In this document: in pieces, positions 1 to 12,980 of the stretch | Layout of the letters: the number at the start of each line of letters is the position of its first letter | How positions within the stretch are numbered: the stretch's first letter is position 1 | From: Saururus chinensis | Lineage: Eukaryota; Streptophyta; Magnoliopsida; Piperales; Saururaceae | Assembly (NCBI GenBank): GCA_035235625.1 | Contig: CP141144.1 | Location: 42,530,014 to 42,594,013, forward strand | Length of the DNA stretch: 64,000 nt | Direction: 5' to 3' | Notes under the pieces: model-generated | What the model was told of the DNA's origin: nothing | The model's input: the letters and a program-made list of their open reading frames with translations, nothing else | Databases searched by the model: none | Position numbers and translations under genes: made by a program

Positions 1-820
1 GTCTTCACCTTACACATGAAGCCCCTAAGCGAAGCAATGTTTACTGGTATATGTTCGTAATTATGTAAAAAATATATATACTACATAAATAGATCTAATG
101 TACTTATATAAGCCACAACTGGTCATTTTTTATCATGCATTTTAAATTTTAAAATAGTGATGTAAAATCCGACATGTTGATTTCAATGGCGTTCAACATT
201 GCATATCACATACAAATTATAACATATTTCCAACCATGTATAATATGTCGCATATACTGAGTTTGATAAAGACTAGACTTTCATTCCTTTAAATTAATGG
301 TTTCTATTATGGAATAAGCAATTATATATGTCATTTTTTATATTTATTAGTTATATATACAATATCCATGTGCAAAAAATTTAGATGACTAGAAACTGTG
401 GCAGTCACGAAGTTGCATCCTTCTAAATATGAACTAACCAACCCTATGTATGCCACGAAGTAATAACACATTGAACAAACCCACCTAGGACACAATAAGT
501 ATAATTAAAGAGCAATAGACTGGACCAACCTCCAATATACGTAAGGGTCCCTTTCGAACCAGTCATCCATTATATAAAATTAATCCGACGTCATCAATGT
601 CTAACCACATTTAAAAAAGATGCCGCTAATAAGCTTAATATTAATAACATTTTCAATTCAATGCCACAAATAGTTACAATTTTCCCAAACTGAGAACACA
701 GATTGCAAATGTTTATTGCATAAGCTTATTATAAATTTTTTTCCTCTCTCTACCCTCTCTTTCTCTCTCTTTTCCTCTCTCTTTCTCACTATCTCCTCTC
801 ATTCTGCTTCTCTTCTCTTA
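1..820. other. AT-rich intergenic sequence
   Basis: I see no gene or complete transposon here. The stretch is AT-rich and ends in a CT-rich tract at about 743-830. It is taken to be host sequence flanking the Helitron, because the proposed Helitron 5' end lies at 821. Confidence 0.5.
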
Positions 821-3149
821 TCTCTCTCTTTTAGTATATATTACATTTTAAAATTCATAAAAAAATTAAATTATTAGACCATGAATGAGTGAGTATTTAC
901 GTACTTATGTAATTTCATGAAATTATAGGCATTCTATAGGGTATTCTGGGAAATTGGGGTCATAATTAATAAGGTCCAGGACAGTTTGCCACAGGTGGAT
1001 GAAAATGCCCTTTATTCATATCCCTCCTTTGCTACGCTTTTTTTATGTAATTTTGGTTAGTTTCCGGGGTATATTTTATTAAGGTATGGGGTATTATTAA
1101 TTAATAATTTAGGCCAAAAACCCTACCTCACAACTACCATATAAAATCAAAATAGTGACCAACAAATATGTACCTTCAAGGTATGGAACTGAAGGAAAAT
1201 AAGATTCATATATAAAAGGTTCTTTTGATGACGAATATCAGACTTCAATGCTGAATATGCGTTCAACATAATATATTACGAATACACTATTAAAGAAAAT
1301 ATGATTTAATTCAAAAGCATATACATACATGCATATATAATGATTAAAATTTTCTAAATGCCCACTACTATATGTATTTAAATATCAATAAACATAGCAT
1401 AAATAATAGAACCATAATTGGCGTTGCAATAAATTATATTGAATTAAAAAATGATCTTTTATTATGAACGTTTCAAGGTGGGAAAATAATAAATACAAAA
1501 TGTGCATGGGAGTAAAATACATGCTATAATTATACATTGGTTTTAATAGATGGAACGTTACAAAATAATTCGTCATAGTAATCCTCCTATTTAACTAATA
1601 GCTTCCAATTTTTGGACATACCTATAAGTAAGCTTTAATTACTATTTTAAATAGCTTTGCAAAAGATACCATTTTAGGATTAATTTTATCTCTAAACACT
1701 TATGTATACTATTCGATTTATTTTATATACATAATGTTGCTAATACCTTTGATTTGAGATAGTATGTATGAATCATATATTTATTTAGCGCGTTGCAATT
1801 GATTATTATTGAATATATTGTCAGTACACACTTCGGATATGGCTTAATCCTAACATTAACATGAATAGTCACGGTACAATTACTATATCAATTAATATGA
1901 TGAATACAAATTAAATGATTGTAATTAGAGTTTCTAAACCACACATTCTATTAATTATGGAACATGGAGAGTTTCACCATGATCCATGACAATCAATTAC
2001 TCATCATTTAATGTTATAAGTTATGACATACAATAAATGCATAATTTGTGGTAATTGAATAGGGTACAAACTCTTTGTTGCCACACCTATATGTTCTTCA
2101 TTTGGTACATGTCTTCACAACTTAGAAGTTTCACCCCCACATGTTTGTTGAATCAGATTTCTTTGCTTCTTTTGGTGTCTTATAAGAGGTATTGCACTCA
2201 AACTCGAAATAAATCTATTGTATAAGTTTTAACTTCTTGAAATTTCAAAAGTTTTTCTTTACAAGATCGACATAGTTATTATATAAACGTGTGATACGAT
2301 GGTGTGATATTTCTCTTTTAACAACGAGTGCTTCCTTGTTGTTGTACCTATCTTTTAACCAAAGAATTGTGTTTTCAAAAAAATAATACTTACATCATCT
2401 TTTGATAACACTACTTTATACCGTATCATTCGGTTTTATTGTGACTACATTCTAAACATTTGTATGTATTAAAAAGCATATGCCCTTTGTTGACTTCATA
2501 TCTACATCATTTTCTTATAGTTCGCTAGTGTATAATCAAATTATTACTTGTGGTCGCTATTTTTAACTACGTTGGATAGGTACGTTTCACCCTTACTTCT
2601 ACTTATATGTGACAATATATGTTTGACTGTTTATTCATATAAGTTACATTAATATATATGATACATTTGTTGCTTACACATAGATATTGTCCCTTCTATA
2701 TTTGTGTTTTTTGTTCATGTGGGGAAAGCAATTGCTCGTTATTATATGTGAAATAATTAGTATATATAAATATTTGAATATGACTTTCCTATTTAGGAAA
2801 CTGCTTTGTTTTTTATTTAGATATGCTTGACTATATAGATGTCCTACTTGTTATTATACATTAGATATTCTTTCGATTTTTCTTATTTGATTATCATGCT
2901 TTTTTAAAAAATTTAAGTATTAATGGTATCATTCACTTCTATATAAATATGTTTGTATACTTCACTTTTTATTTGTTTCATATGGAATATCAAATCCTAT
3001 ATTATTCTTATACAGAAGAAAAAAAATCTTGTTACATCAATTAAATAGGTTGGATCTTTGATATATAAAATGCTCACCCTTTATTAAAATGATATTACCT
3101 AAGACATATGTTATTAGGGAATTTTTTTTGGGTTTCTCAAATATCTTAG
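821..3149. other. Non-coding 5' leader of the Helitron
   Basis: AT-rich sequence upstream of the Rep/helicase start. No reading frame of interest was found. It is assigned to the Helitron only because it lies between the candidate TC terminus and the transposase pseudogene. If 821 is not the true end, part of this stretch is host DNA. Confidence 0.4.
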
Positions 3150-5412
3150 ATGGCGTCGGAGACATCTACATCAAATAGAGAAGCAAAAAACGTTAGAAAA
3201 CGTGCATGGTATGCTCAACTATCTACTGCAAAAAAAATCGGTTACGTAAGAAGAGAGTTTTAAATAGGATTGCTGCAAAGGAACGTTTGAATCTAAAAAA
3301 TAGGACTTCATCGAGTTCAGGTGTGGATTCCAATAGAAGCAGTGCTTTAACAAACCCTGATGATCAACTTCTAGATATAAACAATGGTAAATTGACTTAT
3401 ATTTGATGGCTTTCTTTTAGATTTTTTGCACTTTCTTTTGGGATAACATTTTTAGATCTTCCCTATTGACAGACCAAGTGGGTGGTCAAATTGTTGTTAC
3501 TCGTGATTCTCTCACTACCGATACGGAATTGACTAACATTGGATACAGTTAATTGGAAATGGAATCATTTGAATTGCCCTCAATGTCAAAATTTTTGAGA
3601 AAGAAAGCTAGAGTTCATTGTATAGACCTAGATGTTGACTGTGAATATTGTGGAGCAAAAAAATTCAAGACAGAGACAAAGGCCTTTTGCTGTCAAAATG
3701 GGGGTGTTATAATTAGTCTTAATGGAATTCCACTAGAGTTAGAATAACTTTATGTTGGAACCTCAGATGAGTGCAAGGCTTTCCGTGATTGTGTCAGGGC
3801 TTATAATAATAGCCTTTTTTCTTTCACATCGATTCGTGCTTAGGTCGATGAGAGTGTCAATAATATGAGGGTTGGAACATATACCTATCGAATTTATGGT
3901 CAAATTTATTATTCCCTCCACTCTCTACAACCAACGGATTTGGGTCCACATTTCTTGCAACTATATTTTTATGACACAGATCATGAGGTAGAAAATCGTG
4001 TACGTCTAATGTCGAACTTGTTACCGACATTGGTACAAAAGATTATTAAAATTCTTGAAATCAATCCTTAAGCTGAATTTCTACGACAACTTAGCCATAT
4101 GGGGGATGTTCGTGACATGAGAATTGGTATTCAGAAAAGTTGTGCTCATGATCAACGTGTCTACAATGCACCATCTTCATCTCAAGTGGCTGCTATTTGG
4201 ATTAAAGGAGATGATGAAACAGGTGAGCGAGAAAGGCAAATTATTGTTCATGGAAAACAAGGTGAATCTTATAAAGTTCAACCTTATTATGGATGCTATG
4301 ACCCTTTACAATAGCCGTTGTTGTTTCCAAGTGGTGCGACTGGTTGGCATGCTGGGATTAAACGTAGTTGTTTAGCAAATTCAGTATATCCATATAGCAT
4401 AGAACAATTTGAGCAAGAATTACAAATTCAAGGCCAACTTCAAAGACGATGCACTGATGTGACTTGTAGGGAATATTATTCCTACTTATTCCAAATCAGG
4501 ACAAACCCTTCGTGGAGTATTATCAATGGTGGACAATTATTTCAACAGTATATAGTTGACATGTATGTGAAAATTGAGACAAATAGATTGAACTTTATAA
4601 AACAAAATCAACGTGCTTTAAGAGCAAAGTTTTACCAAGGTGTAGTAGATAGTGTTGTCACTGGGGAGACAGAGGGAAAGAGAATAGGTAAACGAGTTGT
4701 TTTACCAACATCATTTATTGGTGGACCCCGTGATATGAGACGAAGATATTTGGATGTCATGGCTCTTGTTCAAACATATGGTAAATCAAATTTATTTATT
4801 ACAATGACATGTAACCCAGAATGGCCCGAGATTACTAGCCAATTGAAAATTGGAGAATCTGCATCCAATAGACCTGATATTGTTTTGCGAGTTTTTAAGG
4901 CCAAGATAGATGATTTGAAGGAACTTATTATAAAAGAAAGCTTCATGGGTAGAGTTATTGCCCATGTTGATGTGATTGAATTTCAAAAATGAGGGTTACC
5001 ACATATGCATTTATTGGTGATAATGGCTAGAGAAGACAAGATGTGGGTGTCGATACATATGACAGATTTGTTTGTGCTGAAATTCCAAATGTTGAAGAAG
5101 ATGCTTTATTACATAGGTGTGTGATGAAACACATGATGCATGGACCTTGTGGGATTTTAAGAATAAACTCTCCATGCATGACAAATGGAGGTTGTTGTTT
5201 CAAATATCCCAGAAGATTTACGGATGTCACTATAGAAAGTGATGATTCATATCTAGAATACAGGAGACCAAACAACAGTTTGTATGTATATGTGCGTGGT
5301 CACACTTTAGACAATCGATGGGTTGTTCCTTACAATCCTTTTCTGCTGAAACGTTATGATTGTCACATGAATGTTGAGGTATGTTCAAGTATCAAGGCTA
5401 TAAAGTACCTTT

Positions 5413-5484
<72 letters not shown>

Positions 5485-7749
5485 GGGTCATGATCATATC
5501 TTTGTGCAATTGATAAACAGTTTACATGTTGATGATGTTGATGTGATAAAGAGTTATCAAAACACACGGTGGGTATCTCCACCCAAGGTAGCTTGGCGAA
5601 TTTTTGCATTCAGCCTTAGTGATAATCATCCAGCTGTTATCAATTTGCAACTTCACTGACCAAAAAAGCATACAATCTCTTTCTATGATGGTCAAAATTT
5701 AGCTGATTTTCTTGGTAATGAGGTGAACTGTCAAACCATGTTGACAACTTTCTTTGAAGGAAACAAGGTTGATTCACATGCTCGGACGTTACTCTATGGA
5801 GAATTTCCCACCTTTTATGTTTATAATGGTCAAAACCGTTCATGGGATTTGAGAAAATCTGGTTTTGCAATTGGTAGAATAAACGCTGCAAATCATGTTG
5901 AAGGAGAAAGATATTATTTAAGACTTTTATTGAATCATGTTTGTGGAATAGTCATTTGAACATTTTCTATATGTTAACGGCATACAATGTAAGACGTTTC
6001 GTGAGGCGGCACAGATGATGAGATTATTGCTTGATGACAATGATATATTGCTATGTTTGGAAGAGGCATCAATGTTCTCAATGCCTACTTTATTAAGAAC
6101 ACTATTTGCAACAATTTTGGTATTCTGCCAACCTGTTGATGCCCAAAAATTATGGGACACTCTACTTTTGGATATGTCTGACGACTGTGTTTTTGCAAGT
6201 GGAGTTTCAGACACCGTACATGCTGCTTATGTATTGAAAGAAATTGGTGAGTGTGTTGCGAATTTAGGACGTTCTTGGGATGAATTCGATTTACCAAAGA
6301 TTGAACTTGATTTTTTTAGGTATAGTCAAACAAGAGAGGTAATTGAGGAGGGATTAATTCCAATATAGCATCAAGATTAAGCATATGACATAATTATTGT
6401 ACTAGTTGAATCTAGATTACCCGGTGTTTTCTTTGTCTACGGTCCTGGTGGGACGGGTAAGACTTTTTTATATAGAGCTATTATTGCAATAGTTAGACAA
6501 AGAGGAATGATTGCACTTGCAACAGCAACCTCTGGGGTTGCCACATCAATCTTGCCAGGAGGCCGTACTACTCATTCTAGATTTAAGATCCCGATTGACA
6601 TTGGTGTTAATAGTTCTTGCAATATTTCAAAACAAAGTGGGCTAGCACAATTACTTGCACAAATAGATTTGATTATATGGGATGAAGCACCAATGACAAA
6701 AAGGTATGCATTTGAGGCCTTGGATCGCACTCTGCAAGATATACTAGATTGTTCGAAACCTTTTGGTGGAAAAGTAGTTGTGTTTGGTGGGGATTTCTAA
6801 CAAGTATTGCCAGTGGTCCCCAAAGGTACAAGAGAAGAGATAGTTGATGCAAGTTTGGCGCGGTCAAGGCTTTGGCAAACCGTTGAGATATTGCCTCTCG
6901 CTATAAATATGCGAGCAAGAAATGATACAGATTTTTGTTCATATTTACTTCGGATTGGCGATGGAGATGAAACATGTGTTCAAGATGATTACTTTCATAT
7001 TCCATCAAATATGTTGGTTCAAGCTTCAGATTTCGATATAGGAACTTCCAAATTGATTGCAGACATATTTCCATCTTTACAAACACAAGTTATGGAACCA
7101 AGTTATTTGGGAGAGGTGCATTTTGACAACTAAGAATGAATTCGTTAATCAAATAAATGCAAGAATTGTTTTGTTATGTAGTGGCAATGCAGTAACATAC
7201 TACAGTTATGACACGACAATTGATGATACAAATAATTTCTATCCACATGAGTTCCCTAACACACTTACTCCTAATGGCCTACCTCCACATAAATTGGTAC
7301 TGAAGGAAAATTGCCCAATCATGTTATTGCGAAACCTAGATCCAAGGAATGGATTGTGTAATGGAACAAGGTTGATTTGTATCAAGTTTGATCGTAATGT
7401 TATTCATTCTCAAATTGCAGCAGGGGAATATAAGGGAAGAAATATTTTTTTGCCAAGGATTCCTATGAAGTCAGCAGATAATGAAAAGTGCCCATTTAGA
7501 TTTAAATGTAAACAATTTCTAATAAGGTTGGCATTTGCGATGACTATAAATAAAGCTCAAGGTCAAACCATTGAAAATGTCGATTTGTACTTACCTGGAC
7601 CTATTTTCTCTCATGGCCAATTATATGTTGCTTTATCGAGAGCTACTTCTAAATTGAAAACAAAAATCTTGATCAAACATTTTTCGGATAAGACAATACC
7701 ACATAGATCAACACGGAATGTTGTATTTAAAGAAGTGTTTACCAAATAG
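3150..7749 (+). pseudogene. Helitron Rep/PIF1-helicase pseudogene
   Basis: Remains of the Helitron transposase, which nicks DNA with a HUH/Y2 Rep domain and unwinds it with a PIF1-type helicase. The likely start is ATG 3,150; the frame is lost in a poly-A run near 3,230. Then come a zinc-binding segment (CEYCGAKKF, FCC; 3.64-3.70 kb), the helitron-like N domain, the Rep HUH motif PHMH at 4,999-5,010 and the catalytic-tyrosine region YLYKYIY at about 5.41 kb, which is overrun by an (AT)n repeat. The helicase has Walker A GPGGTGKT (6,441-6,464), IIWDEAP (about 6.68 kb), GGDF (about 6.79 kb), and the late motifs TINKAQGQT and QLYVALSRA (about 7.54-7.65 kb). In-frame stops occur near 3.55, 3.75, 3.84, 4.07, 4.31, 4.99, 5.66, 6.37 and 6.80 kb, with frameshifts near 5.04, 5.95 and 7.10 kb. 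An intron at about 3.39-3.47 kb is possible. The identity is certain and the gene is dead. Confidence 0.93.
5417..5483. repeat. (AT)n microsatellite inside the Rep domain
   Basis: A 67-bp uninterrupted AT dinucleotide run. It replaces the codons that in this family read YKYIYKG, where one or both catalytic tyrosines lie. The flanking codons (IKYLYKY before, GHDHI after) are intact, so the expansion arose within the gene. Confidence 0.97.
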
Positions 7750-7852
7750 CTTATGAGTTACATAATAATTGATCTTAAAAATTTATTTGTGTTTATTTAG
7801 ATTATCTTTTGTTACTAACATTTGTACTCGTTACTAATTTTTTAGGTTTACA

Positions 7853-10070
7853 ATGGCAATGAATTGCATAACAATATCTAAACTATCAACGAGTAAGGTT
7901 CAATGGATGATAAAGTGTTTAATATTAGAAAAGACCAAAATACGCTCATTTGACAACTCAAAGGGTTCTAGAATCGTTATGAATATACGTGTTGTTGATG
8001 AAGAGGTTAGTACCTCAAATTATTTATCATTCATAATTGCATTGATTTACATTTATGTTAGTCCTCGTTTGATTGAATTATTTCATAAGCATATCAATGT
8101 TTGTTGTGGTTTTATTGTTTATCTATTGTTACAGGGTTCTAGAATTCAATTGTCAATGTTCAATGAGTTAGTTGAATCATTCAAGAGAACAACCTTGGAA
8201 GGTAAAACGTATTACATATCTAATGGATTGATCAAATGTTTAGCTGCTACATATGGATGGGGTACAACAGACTATGAGATCATTATTTAGAAACGTACAA
8301 CAATTGTTCTTGTGCAAGATGAATTTGCTATAACGAGTTATGACAATTGTAGAATTACTGAGCTAGACACACTTCAAGTCACCAACAACACGCAAGAAAC
8401 AATAAGTAAGAATGCATACTAAAAAAACAAAATCTTCACATATATGCATTTAGTTAATTTTTTTATCCATGTTTGTTGACAGATGTCCTTAGAGTTGTAA
8501 TTAGCATTGGTAATTGAAAGATTGTACGTAGGCCTAATGGAACTAAAGTTAATCGTCAATCCCTTGAGTTGATTGATAAAAATGAAATTCACAAACTAAG
8601 TTCACAGTTTATGCTAGGTTGTTTTCTAAACATTTTCGTTTGTAGTTGTACAATGCCAATTTCAATAAGCTTATGGGGAGATATCATGGAAAATAATGTA
8701 CCAATTCTTGAGGAATGTCGTGGCGATTACCCAATTGTTTATTTAACAGCAGTGCGAGTCCAAGAATTTCGAGGTATGATATATTATTTACCCAAATTTA
8801 AAGCAAGTTTATTGGATTAAATTATCTTATGTGTTACATAAACAACTCATATATATATTATTTTTTCGATCTTATATTTGTAGAACGACTAACCTTATCC
8901 TCAAACTGTTACAAAAATAACCATCAACCCAAGGTTTCAAGCAGCTGTAGACCTTAAGACTTGGTAAGATTTTTGATAAATAGTTATCACTTTAATTAAA
9001 TTGTAACCACATAATTGTTTGTAAGTAAATATCTGATTTATATGTTTTTTAATTCAAAATGTATTTTGGGTACTGGAAGAATACACAAGTTTCAAATATG
9101 GTGGACATAGAGATTTCGTGCCAAAATGGTTTGAAAACACATGTGAAATAAATTATAGATATTGTGAACATTAAAGAAGAATTGGTTCAAGTTATGTTAC
9201 TTCCTCTAACTGATCACCTGTATAGAATTTTGGTTTTTTGTTATATATATGTAAATATTTATATAGACAAATAAATGAATAAACATATTTGTAATATTTA
9301 ACTAAACATTTATTCCCTTGTTTAGCCTAAATTTTTTGCAGTTGATGCGTGGGTTCTAAAGATAAGTTTGGATCAAGATATTTGGTACATTGCATGTTCA
9401 AAATGCAACAAAAAAGTTAACAATCATCATAATGTTGATGCATGTGACAAATGTCATGTTACTCCAATTGTGAAAGTTCACAGGTATATTTCATATATAG
9501 CTTTGCCCATTTAAAATTGTTTCGTAATGCTCATAACTATTTGTTATTATTTGTATATAGGTTTTATTTTCGAGCAAATATAGGAGACAATACTAGTAAC
9601 ATGTGGATAACTGTTTTTGATACATAAGCAGAAAAAATGTTTAGATACTTAGCTGATGCAATGCATAATTTAAAGGTAACATCTATGATATGTTTATGAT
9701 ACTAAAGAATGTGCTACATTGAAATGATAAATTATGGGATGAAAAGTTAATATATTCATTTTTCATATTGTGAAGCTTTCTAATGAGCGTGGCTTCAGAG
9801 CAATTATAGATGAACTCATTTGGAAATCATTTATGTTTGTCCCCAAAATGGATTAGAAAATTATTGCAGACAAAGTTGTTAGGTCAACTACATGTGTCTC
9901 AGTTACAAGAACTAAAAAGGGTATTTTTTTCCGCCTAAATGTTTGTTACTCAGTTTCGTTTCTCATTGTATGTCGAAGGTCTTTTTTAAATCTTTATTTG
10001 GTTTTTATTTGCAGGTACAGTTGAACATGAAGATGAGAATGTTTCTACATCAACATAAACTATACTTTAT
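7853..10070 (+). pseudogene. Helitron-associated RPA1-like pseudogene
   Basis: A degenerate single-stranded-DNA-binding protein of the replication protein A large-subunit type, carried by plant Helitrons next to the helicase. It begins MAMNCITISKLS at 7,853. OB-fold-like blocks follow, separated by intron-like AT-rich gaps: about 7.85-8.01, 8.13-8.40, 8.48-8.78, 9.06-9.23, 9.33-9.48, 9.56-9.68 and 9.77-9.92 kb. A C4 zinc finger typical of the RPA C-terminal domain is visible at 9.39-9.46 kb (CSKC then CDKC). Stops at 8.29, 8.52, 9.63 and 9.86 kb break the frame. Its place directly after the helicase and its orientation match autonomous Helitrons, where it is thought to coat single-stranded intermediates. 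Confidence 0.75.
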
Positions 10071-10880
10071 TAATTTTAGCTATTTAACTTCTTTATCCTT
10101 ACTTGCTTCTATAGACTATTGGCTTATTATATACTTCTGTTCTCTCTAAATTGGACAAACTAGGTTGTTAAACATGAGATTGTCATGACTTACATTTGAT
10201 CTACATAATTTATAGCTTTACATTGTTACATTATTTGATTAGACTTGCTATTTTAAAGATTTGTATATTACGTACTCGTTTTCGTCCATTTTTTGTTTAT
10301 GGTTTGGGGTTTACAATTTAAAGTTTAGGGATTATGATTTATATTTGTTTTCCTATGATGGTCATATGTGAATGTGATTTCAAGTTTACATGTTTGGCCA
10401 TGTTTCCTTTAAGAAAATTTATACTTTTCAATACTATAATAACTCTGATGATTGTGCATCGTGTTTGAATAATTATTATTTTATACAATGTATATTTATA
10501 TAAAAAAGTACAAAAAATTATTAGTTTTAGTGTATTGCTGTTAGTCCGTCTATCAAAATAATAGAACATTTAGATGTTTACTTATGTGTTACGTTTAATT
10601 TTATATGCAACTCTATTTGAAATAAAATCATTAAAAACAAATTGCAAAAGTAATGTGAAATCGATTCTACTCGTACAATAGTTATAATAAGTTATATTTG
10701 ATACATATGTTTTTAATTTGCTCTTCAATTTGACCTTATGGCATTATGTTCTTCAAATTAAATTTGATTCAACAATACACCAAATATTTGGTATATGTAA
10801 TATATTTTTACGTGGTCAATTTTTTTATATTTTTACGATAAAAAAATATTATATTTTTATTGTTTTATATAAAAAATTTC
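10071..10880. other. Non-coding 3' part of the Helitron
   Basis: Very AT-rich sequence between the RPA-like pseudogene and the terminal hairpin. No feature recognised. Confidence 0.5.
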
Positions 10881-10909
10881 ACGTGCTTTTGCACGTTCAC
10901 TATTCCTAG
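10881..10909 (+). other. Helitron 3' terminus: hairpin plus CTAG
   Basis: ACGTGC-TTTT-GCACGT forms a 6-bp stem and 4-nt loop; 9 bases later the sequence reads CTAG followed by T. This is the transposition terminator structure of Helitrons. Confidence 0.85.
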
Positions 10910-10924
10910 TTAGAAAAAATGAGA

Positions 10925-11860
10925 ATCGAGACATTGACAACATAAAAGTGGGACTCATCATGTGTTAGTGGAATAGAATATAATTTTTTAAATATTTCAT
11001 CCGTCCTATATTAAATTATTAAATACTTTATATAATTTTTTAAAATTAAATTTAATTTATTTTAAAAAATTTAAATGAAGCTATCAATGTAGAATATAGA
11101 AAGCAAGAAATAACTTGCCTAAAATGCATGCCTTTTATTTTTACATTTTTAAAGTGGATTTTCATGAACTCTCCTCAAGAGGAGATTTTGGGAAAGTAGG
11201 AATTAACCTGAAAAGTGCATGTTAAGGTGCTTTCATACTAACCTAAACCAACAATCAAACAATGCCAAATTTGTACAAACAAAAGTCAATCAATTTAGTA
11301 AGCCCCTCTTGAATAAAATTTAATCAATCAAATAATTCCTCGTTGATGGCTAACACCCTAAGGCATATTGTTCACTATTATATACTTCATCCATCTTAAA
11401 TTAATAGCTTCATTTGGTAAAAAAGTTATTCTATATTAATTAATAATTCTATTTTGTTAAATTTAAGATGTTGGGTACTTTAAAAGAGTATCATAAGCTT
11501 ATTTTTTTCTCTTATATATGAATTTTACTATTTAATAAATATTATTATTTTTTCAAATATAGCTATTAATATGGGATAGAGGGAGTAAAAAATAGTATTT
11601 TATTATACGAACCACATGACTATGGCTCATTGAAGTACTAAAATGATATATAGAGACTTAACATAGTACACAACTAACTGGTGACTATGATGAGACTATG
11701 TTATGCTATTTAGCTATGCACTATGTTAGTTCTCTATGTCACATATATACTAAGACTAGATATGTCCTATTGTAAGTGCATGTCCTTCAACATTATTTTT
11801 TATTGTTCTTGAAAATGACACCCCATACATAATGAATATTAAGTTGTCCGATAAGTGACA
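10925..11860. repeat. Tandem duplication, copy A
   Basis: Copy A of a diverged direct duplication. It aligns by eye to copy B (11,985-12,128 continuing at 15,534-16,130), sharing for example ATAAAAGTGGGACTCATCAT, GGGAAAGTAGGAATT, AACCTAAACCAA and TACATAATGAATAT. It holds a degenerate Stowaway-like MITE at about 11,000-11,095, shared with copy B, and a second MITE at 11,385-11,585 that copy B lacks. No coding function is seen. Confidence 0.8.
11385..11585. mobile_element. Stowaway-like MITE in copy A only
   Basis: A 201-bp element with inverted ends: left CTTCATCCATCTTAAATTAA, right (reverse complement) CTCCCTCTATCCCATATTAA. It is flanked by TA on both sides (11,383-11,384 and 11,586-11,587), the Stowaway/mariner target. 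Copy B at about 15,833-15,855 shows the empty site with a single TA. Confidence 0.88.
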
Positions 11861-11984
11861 TATAAGCCATGTCGGCCATTGCTAGGAGGTGAGGGCTAGG
11901 CATGGCCTAGCATAGCACGGACCTAATATAGGCGTAATTAAGCTAGGTTCAACCCTTTATCATCTCTAGTTTTAATATTAAAAG

Positions 11985-12128
11985 AAATAATAATAAAAGC
12001 ATTAGTAAACATAAAAGTGGAACTCATCATCTATAAATGGGATAATATATAACTTTTTAAAATACTCCCTTCATTTTATAATAAATTATTTAAAATTTAT
12101 TTTAAAATTTAAAATAATTTATATTTTA
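11985..12128. repeat. Tandem duplication, copy B, left part with MITE half
   Basis: Left part of copy B, repeating the sequence at 10,925-11,050. From 12,065 (after TA at 12,063-12,064) it is the left half of a Stowaway-like MITE beginning CTCCCTTCATTTTATAATAA. The right half resumes at 15,534 and ends at 15,580 before TA (15,581-15,582). The two halves are split by the Mutator-like element. Confidence 0.75.
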
Positions 12129-12178
12129 GGGAAAATTATTTAAATAATAATTTAAAAAAATTATTTACCAATTCGGAT

Positions 12179-12204
12179 CACTTTGGGAAATATTTCCCAA
12201 AGTG
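12179..12204. repeat. Perfect 26-bp palindrome in the left arm
   Basis: The sequence from CACTTTGGG to CCCAAAGTG is a perfect palindrome centred on ATAT. The matching place in the right arm is degenerate. Confidence 0.9.
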
Positions 12205-12521
12205 GTGTTCCTTTTTGCCACGTAGGTGCCAGCCAAGCAGCTGGCGCCTGCGTGGCTTTTTTTTTAAAATTTTTTAGATGATTTTGTCCTTCAGGTTTAA
12301 GTTGATTTCGTCCTTCTAAATGACGAAATTGGTTTAACGTTATAAAATTTAACTGGATTTTGTCATTTAGAAGGACGAAATCACCTTAAGGCGATTTTGT
12401 CCTTTTAAACGACGAAATCATCCTGAAACCGACATCGTCTCAACTCGACTTTGATGCTTTCCATGCAGAAGCTTTTATCGATGCATGCAATCGTCTTACT
12501 CATAAAACCAACGGAGGGAAT

Positions 12522-12980
12522 ATGATTTTGAGCAAATATAATATATACCGTCCGCCATCAACGGGTTGCGAAACATCGCAAGTGGATTTAATCATTTTGG
12601 AGGAAAATTTGACGACGGAGCTCGACACGGACGGAGGACCACCATTTGGAGCCCTTTATAGAAGAGCGAAGCAAAATCTAGTCATCAATTTGATGGCGGA
12701 AGAGAACGAGAGACAGGAAAAGAAATATGGAGTAGAGTTTTTCAAACTGGAGGAAATCCGTGGACGACAACCTCAAGAGCTCCACTCCCTCCTCTTCGGG
12801 GCCGACATCGCCCTCCAGAAGGGTGACTTCTCCTCCCCCCAAAACCTCAGCCTCCGCCTCCTCGGCTTTCTCGACACCCGCTCCCAAACTGACATCGATG
12901 TCACCTACGTCCAACCCATTCGCGCGAAAGTCCTCAGCGCGGGCTGGCCAACGACGTCTTCATCAAGTACGACGGCCAGC
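12522..12980 (+). pseudogene. Captured coding fragment in left inverted arm
   Basis: An open frame of about 150 codons begins MILSKYNIYRPPSTGC and runs through LHSLLFGADIALQKGDF and LSLRLLGFLDTR. A mirror copy sits in the right arm at about 14,684-15,139 on the minus strand. The second half (ELHSLLFGADIAL onward, GC-rich) looks like a real plant protein fragment, but I cannot name the family. It fuses directly into the GH31 fragment near 12,950. It is probably not functional. Confidence 0.55.

Larger units (their letters stand above)
821..10909 (+). mobile_element. Degenerate autonomous-type Helitron
   Basis: A rolling-circle transposon of about 10.1 kb. The 3' end is clear: a 6-bp GC-rich stem with a TTTT loop at 10,881-10,896, then CTAG at 10,906-10,909 followed by T, the standard CTRR|T Helitron terminus. 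The 5' end is tentative: A at 820 followed by TCTCTCTCTTTTAGTATATA from 821 fits the A|TC rule, and the next 150 bases (a phrase like GTATTTACGTACTTATG, then GGGTATTCTGGG) resemble Helitron leaders. Inside, in order on the plus strand, are a Rep/helicase pseudogene (3.15-7.75 kb) and an RPA1-like pseudogene (7.85-10.07 kb), the gene pair typical of plant Helitrons. As expected for the class there is no target duplication, only the A/T insertion pair. Multiple stops show it can no longer make its own proteins. Confidence 0.72.

Noticed and set aside
5385-5659. Tyr-Ile repeat proteins
   Set aside because: They are translations of the (AT)n microsatellite inside the Helitron pseudogene.
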